This document shows, one piece after another, positions 55,077 to 64,000 of a stretch of 64,000 bases of DNA. Source of the stretch: Melitaea cinxia (Eukaryota > Arthropoda > Insecta > Lepidoptera > Nymphalidae); contig NC_059414.1 of assembly GCF_905220565.1 (NCBI RefSeq), forward strand, positions 8,306,001 through 8,370,000, written 5' to 3'. The translations under genes and the position numbers were made by a program. The notes under the pieces are model-generated. The model searched no databases, had not been told where the DNA came from, and saw only the letters and a program-made list of their open reading frames with translations. Each line of letters opens with the position of its first letter. Within the stretch, counting starts at the first letter, position 1.

Positions 55077-57535
55077 GTGGCTGCGGCACTATAGAATTTA
55101 GCCACTCATCTCGTGGGTGTCGTAAGAGGCGACTAAGGGATAGCAAAGTTCTAATACCACTATGGAACTAGCGAAGCCGACCGATGGCGGAATAGCCATC
55201 CTACAGGTGGCTTTTTAAATGCACAGACCGAGGACGGGCAGCAGCATCTTCTGTGCGACAAAGTCAGCACTGCGGTAACCAACCCGCCTGTTCAGCGTGG
55301 TGACTATGGGCAAAAACTCCCATGAGTTCACGCCTAAAGTTTCGGCCCTTAGTTCCCAGCAGCCACACTATTCCCAGCTACGGCAGCGGCTGCGGTAACG
55401 GTGGGGTAGAGGGTGCTAAAAAACCACCGGGTTACGGGAGGCTGCCATTCAAAACTATACCTGGCTACGTATAATGGACGCATTAAGTGGAACATACTAG
55501 GGTTGTCTGAAGTCCGAAGAGAGAGTGAGGATACGATGATCCTGGACTCCGGGCACTTGTTCTACTTCCGTGAAGGTGATGGGCTTTCCCAAGGTGGCAT
55601 CGGTTTTCTGGTCCACAAGACTCGCACTAGCAACGATGTGGAAGTCAGCAGTGTGTTGACCCGGGTAGCGTACCTTGTACTTAAACTCACTGACAGGTAC
55701 TCCCTGAAAGTGATAAAGGTATATGCGCCGACCTCGGCACACTCTCACGATGAAGTCGAAACCTTGTATGAAGACATTACAAGGGCCGTACATGGCAATA
55801 CTTCGACCTTCTACAGCGTTGTTATGGGAGACTTCAACGCTAAAATGGTAGTACAAGACCGTGACGGATCGAGCATTGGACTACACAGATTGGGGCACAG
55901 GAATCGCAGGGGGCAGATGCTTGTCAACTTTTTCGAATCGGAGGGGCTTTTCTTGATGAACTAATTTTTTGAGAAGAAGCTCCAAAGGAGGTGAACATGG
56001 CAAAGCCCCGATACTGTGACGAGGAACGAGATAGATTTCATCATAGCGGATAAAAGGCATATATTCAGAGATGTCTCAGTGGTTAACAGGTTTAACACCG
56101 GCAGTGATCACCGGCTAATACGGGGCACTCTGAATATATGCCTCCGAAAAGAGCGAGCCCACTTGATGAAATCTATTTTCCGACCTACGCTGCCCCAAAT
56201 ACTATGTGGCTCCGAGCAGTTCCAATTGGAACTCCAAAACTTATTCGATTCGCTGGAAACTACTGGCGACGTGGACGAGATAACCGACAACGTGGTGAAG
56301 ACGGCGTGCACACTGGGTCGCAGGCATTTTCCACCAACAAAGTCAACGAAGCAGACCAAACTTTCTCCCGAAGCCTTGGATCTGATACGGCAGAGGCGTG
56401 AGTTGCCGGCTGCTTTGCCAGAACAGAGGGCTCTTTCCAAGAGGATACCGAAACTTGTACACCGAGACCTCCGCTGCTCAAAAACGAGAGAGATTGCTAC
56501 TTTGATTGAGCAGAATAGGGAAGACCATTGGGGAGAAGCCTTCTTGCGAAACTCAAAACAGCGAATGGCAGAAGCGTCTGCGCTCGCCCTCAGATCCAAG
56601 AAGAGGTTGAGAATTTTTATGGACAGCTGTACTCATCGAGTGCACGCAAGCCTGCGACTTGGGACACCGAAGGTCCACGGGCACCATTATTGCGCTATTA
56701 TTCGGAATGTATCCCGGACTTCGAAGAGGGCGAGATTAGTGAAGCGCTCGGGCAGCTTTAAAACGGGATGACCCAGGGGATGACGGAATTACCACTGAGC
56801 TCCTTAAAGCCGCAGGGCGACCTGTCCTAAAAGCCTTGGCAAAACTCTTTCACGCTGTCATCCACCGAGGTACCACGCCGGAGGCGTGGTCCAAGAGTGT
56901 GGTGGTGCTGTTCTTTAAGAAAGGCGATAAGCCTCTGTTGAAGAATTACAGACCGATCTCACTTCTGAGCCACGTCTATAAGCTGTTTTCGAGGGTTGTT
57001 ACGAATCGTCTCGCCTGAAGACTCGAAAAATTCCAAGCACCAGAGCAGGCTGGGTTTCAAAGTGGCTACAGCACCGTGGACCACATCCATACTGTTCGGC
57101 AGATTATTTAAAAGACTGAAGAATACATATAATGAACCGCTGTGTATGGCATTTGTGGACTACGAGAAAGCCTTCGACTCTGTCGAGACCTGGGCTGTCC
57201 TGGACTCTCTACAGAGATGTCATATCGACTGGCGATATATCGAGATACTGAAATGTAGGTACGACGCGGTGACGATGACCGTTCATGTCCAGGACCAGAG
57301 AAAAGGACCTATTTCCCTACGGCGTGGGGTTAGACAGGGAAATGTAATATAATAATAATAACAACTGTATTACCTACGGAGCTGAGACGTGGACACTAAT
57401 GAAGCGACTGGTCCACAAGTTTAAAGTCATTCAAAGTGCAATGGAACAGGCTATGCTTGGGGTCTCTCTCAAAGATAGGATTTAAAATGAGCATAGCGCA
57501 CAGAATTAGCAAACGAAGTAACGTAGTCCAACTAC
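55077..57535 (+). pseudogene. RTE-clade LINE, decayed (endonuclease and part of RT)
   Basis: The leader 55077-55330 matches the five short elements E1-E5. An apurinic-type endonuclease frame (55413-55964) has LGLSEVRRE, VYAPTSAHS and VMGDFNAKM. It continues in the same frame after two stops (56016-56771) with FIIADKRH and GSDHRLIRG, so the catalytic E, D, N and SDH residues are visible. The N-terminal strand is shortened. The RT follows in other frames: KGDKPLLKNYRPISLLS (from 56836), then FVDYEKAFDSV and LRRGVRQGNVI (to 57352). The sequence then jumps to ITYGAETWTL and AMEQAMLGVSLKDR (57362-57490), so the region with the YADD active site is deleted. It is a dead copy: at least two stops, two frameshifts and one deletion. 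Confidence 0.85.
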
Positions 57536-57539
57536 CTTA

Positions 57540-59165
57540 AACTGTGTCCTTAAACAATATAAGTGTGTCTGATGGAACAGAGATATTTAACCTATTTGCA
57601 TCTTTTTTCGTTTCTACTTTTGCTAGTTCTTTAGACCATTCTATTCAATATATATCAAGGGCATTAGTGATTTTAATAGCTTTGGAAAAGTTCACATTAC
57701 GCAATATAGCGTAGAAAAATATTTGAAGGGGCTTGACGTACACAAATGGGTAGGACCAGATGGAATCCCGCCATGTTTCGTTTCAAGATGTGCATTGTCT
57801 TTAGGCGTACCTTTGTTTCATATTATTGAGAAATCCTTGTTGACTGGTACATTCCCTAACATTTGGAAATCAGCAAAGGTAGTTCCTGTTTTTAAAAATG
57901 ACCTTAAAGATAGTATATCTAATTACAGACCTATTTCCATTTTATCTGTGTTTGCCAAGTCATTCGAAGCTTTAGTTTATCCCTACTTAAAAAGTCATAC
58001 TAATCAGATTTTTGTTGATGAACAACATGGCTTTGTCAAATCACGTTCTACTACCACAAATTTAGTCGCCTATCATAATGAATTGGTTAGCGCAGTTAAT
58101 AAAGGCATCCAAATAAATGCTGTCTACGTGGACTTTGCTAAGGCATTCGATAGAGTTTCTCACAAAGTATTGCTGACATAGTTAGAATTGTATAGTATAT
58201 GCGGTACTCTACTAAAATGGTTCCAATCTTATTTATCAGGTAGAACGCAAATGTTGTGGTTAAGGGCTTTCAATCTTAGACATATTCAGTCATATCTGGA
58301 GTTCCACAGGGTTCACATTTAGGTCTCTGGCTGTTTAACTTATTTATCAATGATTTAACTTCTTGTATTAAATATAGCAGTGCATACCTCTTTGCAGACG
58401 ATTTATAACTATGCAAGACTATAACATGTACGAAGGATAACGATATGTTCCAAGTGGACCTCGATTCTATAGGAAGTTGGTGCATAGCTTACAAAATTTC
58501 ATTAAACACTGGTAAGTGTTACAGTATCTCTTTTACGCGCAACCATAATATAATAAAAAATCACTACCATATTGACGAAACTTTATTGCAACAAAGGTCG
58601 GAGATTCGGGATTTAGGGGTCATTTTTGATTCAAAATTGTCGTTTATACCTCACATGAATTTCATAATTAGTAAAGCTTCTAAAATGTTAGGCTTTGTCA
58701 TTCGTAATAGTAAACTATTTCGCAAGCCAACCACAAAAATTGCTATAACACTTATGTACGGAGTCAGATGGAATACTGTTCTGTAGTTTGGTCACCGCAT
58801 TATAATGTACACCAAATCAGAATAGAGCGTATTCAGAAACGGTTTCTAAAACACATTGCTTTTTCGTGTGGATTACATAAGCGCCTTCAGTCATATGTCG
58901 ATAGATTAAAAAATTTCAAAATGGACGGCCTAGCGACGCACAGAAAGCTGCACGACATAATATTTCTTTACAAAATACTAAGAAATAAACTTAATTGTCC
59001 TGCCCTCTTGAGTTCGTTTCGATTACATGTTCCACGTCGTCTGCCTCGACGCGGGCTTATAAATTCGGGTTTGTTGCATCACCCGTTTGCCAGAACTAAA
59101 CTAAAAAAATTCTCTGCCATATCCCGTATATCGAAGATATATAATAGTATATGTGAGAAAATGGA
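57540..59165 (+). pseudogene. Jockey-like LINE reverse transcriptase, decayed, cut by BEL
   Basis: Coding similarity starts near 57545 (NLFASFFVSTFASS). The frame 57723-58181 has WVGPDGIPP, NYRPISILSVFAKSFE, DEQHGFVKSRSTTTNL and YVDFAKAFDRVSHKVL. After a stop and a frameshift come a VPQGS-type block (about 58300) and FADDL at about 58395, the active site. The thumb (58445-58786: CIAYKISLN, DLGVIFDSKL) and C-terminus (58768-59178: EYCSVVWSPHY, IERIQKRFLKHI) follow. The open frame after KMD at 59165 is BEL LTR sequence, so the end of this LINE should resume after the BEL element, outside the window. It is inactive because of several stops and frameshifts. Confidence 0.8.
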
Positions 59166-59395
59166 TGTTGTACGGTGAACGACCGTACATTTGCGCCCAC
59201 TCGGCATTTTATATTATAATTAAATTTATTAATTTTTTTGTATGTTAAGCAATAAGTTCAGTTCACATATAACCTCGCGGGCGTGTGCACTCAGTAGCAA
59301 TTTTATCATGTTTTAACTATCATTTATTTTATCAATAAACATTTTTACATATCATTTCCTGTATCATTTAAAGTTGTGTGGAACACCATACAACT
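59166..59395 (+). repeat. 5' LTR of the BEL/Pao element
   Basis: It begins TGTTGTACGG and ends near CCATACAAC, giving short inverted ends (GTTGTA/TACAAC). It begins with a perfect hairpin, arms 59170-59176 and 59182-59188. AATAAA (about 59333) is a likely poly(A) signal. A second inverted repeat, arms 59371-59377 and 59390-59396, straddles the 3' border. The limits rest on these ends, on the break in the LINE and on the adjacent primer site. The 3' LTR needed for proof is outside the window. Confidence 0.6.
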
Positions 59396-59398
59396 TTA

Positions 59399-59416
59399 TG
59401 GTCCTTCGATCTATGG
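59399..59416 (+). other. Putative primer-binding site of the BEL/Pao element
   Basis: TGGTCCTTCGATCTATGG starts with the TGG expected to pair with a tRNA 3' CCA, a few bases after the LTR end. TGGTCCTTCGA is a recurrent sequence at this position in BEL/Pao elements. Confidence 0.6.
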
Positions 59417-59623
59417 ACCTCGCGAGTGCGTGTTGATTACGTGGACAATCGTTTTACTGCGACTTGTGAGGCGAACAATAAGTGAAACGTGGAACTTACA
59501 GTGACACTCAAAATCATTTACAATTTTTTTTCGAAAAACATATCATCATTATCAAACAATCAGTGTTTTTTATCAACTGTTTTCCGGGTGTATCAGTTAA
59601 CAACATAATATCGTGAATCAAAA
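59417..59623 (+). other. BEL/Pao untranslated leader
   Basis: About 200 bp between the primer site and the gag start codon. No frame or structure was noted. Confidence 0.5.
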
Positions 59624-62600
59624 ATGGAAGATATCATTACCACGCAGTACCAGCTTATGCAAAGTATTGAAAATATTTACACCAAATTTAAGAAAGATGG
59701 TGCTGAAAGGAAGACATACTCTAACATCCAGAGACGTATATCAACTCTAGAAGCCTACTGGAACGACTTTAATGGCAATCATATGCAGCTTATTGACTAT
59801 CAAAACGTTGATCATGAATACTTCAAGCATAATTGCTAACAAAAAACTAATGATTATTATCAAGAACTGGTACAGTACCTGCATCTGTACTCTTTATTTA
59901 CTGAAAATCCTTCTGTTCACCAAATGCCTGAGAAACCGCAGCTTGGCAAGTTACAAATGTTTGAAACTCTTATGTTAAAGCCATCAGCGTCACCTGCTAG
60001 GAGAGGTGGTATCAAAGCGTCGCCAACACCAGCTACCGCCTCATCGGACATCGACGCCCATGTAGATGCTCCTGCGATACCAGTACCGCAAGCTAGACCA
60101 CATCAGAGTTCTCATTCAAAAGAAATGAAGAACAGCAGCACCTGTAGCAAATTAGATGAAATGCTTCGCAAACAAAAAAGCAATTTTAAGGCTTTTTCAC
60201 GAACGATCACTAACATCGACTTCAACAACATCTCTGAAAAATGGGAATTCGAAGACATTTTAAAGCACATAGAGTCACGCTGGTCAAATATTGACAATTT
60301 GCATTGGGAGATCGACAGTGAACTGTACGAAGAAGATAAAGAATACGAGCGTTCCTTTAACATTTACGAGCGGGAATATATCGAAATCAAGAAAGTTTTA
60401 AATCAAAAAATGTGGTCAGCATCTTTTAGAACACAATCAACACCAACTATGGACATACCATTCTTCCACGGAGATTATCATAAATGGAATTCATTTAAAG
60501 ATCTATTTTTAGAAACGATTCATAAAAACCGTTCCATGTCCAATGCGCAGAAAATGCAGTTCTTAAAGAGCAAGGTCAAAGGGGAAGCAGAAAAACTCAT
60601 ACAGCATTTAAACGTCAGTACAGAGAACTATCAAATTTGTTGGGATATTCTGAATCACAGATATAACAACAAAAAGTTAATATTCAGCTCTCATATCAAC
60701 ATGTTATTGAATTTACCAACAATGTCACTTCAAACTGCAGCAATTATAAAGAAAATTCACGATACTGCAAATGAATGCTTGAATGCCATAAAGTCGCTTG
60801 GAGTCGACATCACTACGTGGGACCCGCTAGTGGTTCATATACTCTCTCAAAAACTTGACCAAGAGACACATAAGGATTACATAGAGTCTTTAAAAAACCC
60901 GAGAGAATTACCTACATTGGCCGAATTTTTCGAGTTCTTAGAAATGAAATTTACCTCACTAGAAGCTTCGAAACGAAAACAAGATAGTATTGCGCAAAAA
61001 TCAACCTCGCAGTATTCTTCATTTAATACAAAGAAACCGAATCAGCAAAATAATTATAATTACAATAAATATTCAACTAACAACGCATATCAACCGAACA
61101 AACATATTTCTAAATCGTTACTTGTTTCGTCAGCATTACAATGCCCCCAATGCAAAGGGAAACACGGCATTTTCAACTGTAAAGAATTTTTAGAAATGTC
61201 AAATGACATGAAGTTAAAGACTGTCTATGGCCTACGACTATGCACTAACTGTTTATATGATCACAAGGGAAACAAATGCATCTCAACAAAGACATGTAAT
61301 AAATGTACAGAAATGCATAACACCTTACTGCATGACGCATTCAGTTATTCTTCACACACAGAAGCCAGCCACTCGGACAGAGTTAACGTATCACAGCAGA
61401 AAGCAGCGGAAATCCTTCTTGCAACAGCACTAATAAAAGTAACAGCTGCAGATGGTACGCAGCACACCATGCGAGCGCTTATTGACCAAGGATCTCAGAT
61501 ATCTCTCATCACCGAGAATGCAGCGCAGCGACTGCGATTGACCCGTCGTCGTTGCAAAGGCGTAGTATATGGACTAGGTTCTCAAGGAAATAATAGCAAG
61601 GGTTCTATACAAATAACAGCATCAGCAATAAACAGCGAATTCACGTTCAATACGAAAGTAATAATAATGAATAGTCTTATCAGTAATCTTCCGAATCGAT
61701 CATTCTCTAAACCAGCGTGGCCGCATATAGAGCACATTCAATTAGCGGACCCCGAGTTTTATATCAGTAAACCGGTAGATCTGTTACTAGGTGCTGACAT
61801 TTATTCCCTTATCATGATGGGAGGAATTATTAAGGGAGATAACGAATCCCAGCCCATTGCGCAACAAACGCAACTTGGTTGGTTATTATGCGGTAACGTT
61901 AAAACCTATCAATGTAACGTGATATCAACTAACACAGAAGATATACAAAGATTCTGGTCAATCGAAGACATCGTGGATACTTCTGAAAACACTTCATTAG
62001 AAGCCCATCATTGTGTTAAGCAGTATAATGAACAAACGACACGTCAATCAGACGGTCGATACATCGTAAGACTCCCTATGAAACCAGACGCCATGGAGAA
62101 ATTAGGAGAGTCTAAGCAGAGAGCAACAGCACAGTTTCTTCAGTTAGAAAAAAAGCTCACAAGAAACGAAAAATTATCACACGATTACTCAGCCTTCATT
62201 GACGAGTATATTACATTGGGTCATATGCAAAAGGTAAACAAAATTGACGGTAATCCGAAACCGTCGTATTATTTACCGCACCATTGTGTCATTCGCCCCG
62301 ACTCCACTACTACAACGTTGCGAGTCGTTTTCAATGCGTCATCACCCACGTCATCAGGACTTAGTCTTAACGACTTAATGTATAGCGGCCCCAAGTTGCA
62401 GAAAGATTTATTATCTTTGATTTTAAAATGGAGATTGTACGAGATCGCATTTACGGCAGATATTGAAAAAATGTTCAGACAGATCAAATTACATCCTGAA
62501 GATCAAAATTTACACAAAATTATCTGGAGAGAACCGATCAAACAACAAACTCAATACTACAGCGATAATCGCCCTCTACTTGAATATAAATTATCAACCG

Positions 62601-64000
62601 TTACTTACGGTACTAAGGCCGCGCCTTTTCTTGCTATGATGACGCTGAAACAACTAGCGAAAGATGAAGGTCATAAATACTCGATCAGAGCTAAGCAAGC
62701 ACTAGAAGAACAGTTCTACATGGATGACCTGTTGTTTGGGAGTGATGACATCAACTCTGCTTTCAAACTGAAAACTGAACTGATAGCACTTCTCAGTTCA
62801 GGTGGATTTAACCTCCGCAAGTGGTCGTCCAACAGCAAATTATTGACGGACCCTGTCTCAAATCAAACATCATTCGACTTCAAGCATTATGAATCAACAA
62901 AGGCTCTGGGATTAAAATGGATCCCTCAGGAAGACGTTTTATCGTTTCAACTCAATTTAAGCACTCCATCTAAATCGCTAACTAAGCGGGTACTTTTGTC
63001 GGAAATATCCAAAATATTCGACCCGTTAGGATGGCTGTCTCCCGTTACAACTAAGCTGAAACTTTTATTTCAAACAGTGTGGCTACACGACATCCAATGG
63101 AATAACGAACTACCAGAAGAATTGAAAAGGGAGTGGAATATAATCCGGGAAGATTTGGAATATATCAACGAGATAAAGGTACAGAGGTGGTTAAAAAGTC
63201 ACGAATACGACACGATCGAGCTACATGGGTTTTGTGACGCATCAACTAAAGCGTACGCCTGTGTTGTTTACTACAAAATATATAATCATCAAGATCAAAA
63301 GAGTACCAATCATTCATTTGTTGTCATCGGAGCAGCGAAAGCAAGACTAGTACCTGTAAAGAAAAAAATCACATTGCCACGACTCGAATTAATGGCATGC
63401 CTTTTACTATCAAAGTTAATGGATGTTGTTTCACGCACATTAACTAACTATAACATCAAAGTGTTTGGATGGACGGACTCCACCGCAGCATTAGGATGGA
63501 TCCAAGGTGACTCTAATCGATGGAAGGCATTTGTAGCAAACAGGGTTGAACAGATCAAAACAATTATGCCTTCAGAATGCTGGCGCTATATAAAATCACA
63601 AGATAACCCAGCGGACTGTGCTAGTAGAGGAATCACTGTAAAACAACTACAGCAGCACCCCTTATGGTGGACTGGACCATCATGGTTAACCTCGTTCAAT
63701 TCAAATTATCAAGAAGAATGCCCGATTTACTACACAGATCAAGAAACAAAACAATTAACTAAACATCAAACAGCTGTTGCTATTACAAACCAACATTGTA
63801 TAATTAACGATATAATAAGCAGATACAGCAATTTCATTCATGCAACCAGAGTACTCGCTTGGATACTACGTGTGGTGTCACGTAACCGAGACTTATCAAA
63901 TAAACAGTTTTATTTATCAATTAATGAATTATTACGAGCAAAACATATGATCATAAAATTTTATCAAAACATCGAGTTTACGGAGGAAATTAACTGTATT
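59624..64000 (+). CDS. BEL/Pao retrotransposon gag-pol, one internal stop, runs off the window
   Basis: It starts at ATG 59624 (MEDIITTQYQLMQS). A TAA at 59837-59839 (codon 72) interrupts it, after which the same frame is open to 64000 (1,387 codons). Domain order, counting the stop as a codon: gag with the DUF1759-type region around DIPFFHGDYHKWNSF (about 60460); Cys/His knuckles (CPQCKGKHG near residue 505, CNKCTEMHN); aspartic protease (LIDQGS, Asp at residue 621); reverse transcriptase (FTADIEKMFRQI near 943; YMDD at 1032-1035); and an RNase H/Pao region (GFCDAS near 1200, GWTDSTAALGW, NPADCASRG). The integrase and 3' LTR lie beyond the window. Such elements make virus-like particles inside the cell and integrate the copied DNA. 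The single nonsense codon may be a mutation, a sequencing error or read through. The copy is otherwise intact over what is visible, so it is probably young. Confidence 0.92.

Noticed and set aside
55497..55856. 119-aa minus-strand frame
   Set aside because: Shadow of the RTE endonuclease frame.
56108..56599. 163-aa minus-strand frame
   Set aside because: It is the antisense shadow of the RTE endonuclease/RT region, which has clear motifs on plus.
1..64000. CRISPR arrays, bacterial operons, prophage or a defence system
   Set aside because: No direct-repeat/spacer array or ribosome-binding-site-led gene cluster is present. Spliced genes and insect retrotransposons identify the DNA as eukaryotic nuclear.

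Overview
This looks like nuclear DNA from a moth or butterfly. It is strongly A+T-rich and mostly non-coding. Its genes are split into short exons with GT/AG introns. It is littered with insect, mainly lepidopteran-type, mobile elements: BEL/Pao, an R4/Dong-like LINE, RTE, Jockey-like LINE, Helitron ends, tRNA-derived SINEs and RTE-derived short elements. Nothing bacterial (operons, Shine-Dalgarno sites, CRISPR) is present. The species cannot be named from the sequence.

Host genes lie mainly at the left edge. Positions 194-635 (minus) hold the first three exons of Dtd1 (D-aminoacyl-tRNA deacylase). They join in phase to 87 codons and carry the SQFTL catalytic motif; the rest of the gene lies beyond position 1. 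Next to it, also on minus, is a small unrecognised gene. Its last exon is 4605-4975, with a poly(A) signal 30 nt after the stop, and a phase-compatible upstream exon ends at 8951. Weaker coding candidates are at 23483-23671 (+, hydrophobic exon), 26084-26347 (+) and 26645-26950 (-, with AATAAA about 60 nt past the stop).

From 9.5 to 55 kb the window is a gene-poor, repeat-rich stretch. The main families are: (i) element C, an unclassified ~600-bp repeat built from three related modules, about 12 copies; (ii) short RTE-derived elements, five copies, all with perfect 10-12 bp target-site duplications; (iii) several tRNA-derived SINE groups; (iv) Helitron-type 3' ends (CTAG); and (v) LINE 3' ends. 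At 40.36-42.42 kb there is a 5'-truncated but open R4/Dong-like LINE (reverse transcriptase plus restriction-like endonuclease) ending in a 70-bp (AAT)n tract.

The right end is a stack of nested retrotransposons. A decayed RTE element (55.08-57.5 kb) abuts a decayed Jockey-like LINE (57.54-59.165 kb). That LINE is interrupted by a nearly intact BEL/Pao element: LTR at 59166, primer-binding site at 59399, and a gag-pol frame open from 59840 to the window end after one in-frame stop.

The most unusual non-transposon signal is a set of CACGTG E-boxes between 28 and 49 kb. Three pairs are spaced exactly as CACGTG-N7-CACGTG and one as CACGTG-N6-AACGTG, the arrangement known from circadian CLOCK:CYCLE targets. 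The nonamer AGTCACGTG also recurs six times. This may mark a regulatory landscape for a gene outside or around the window.
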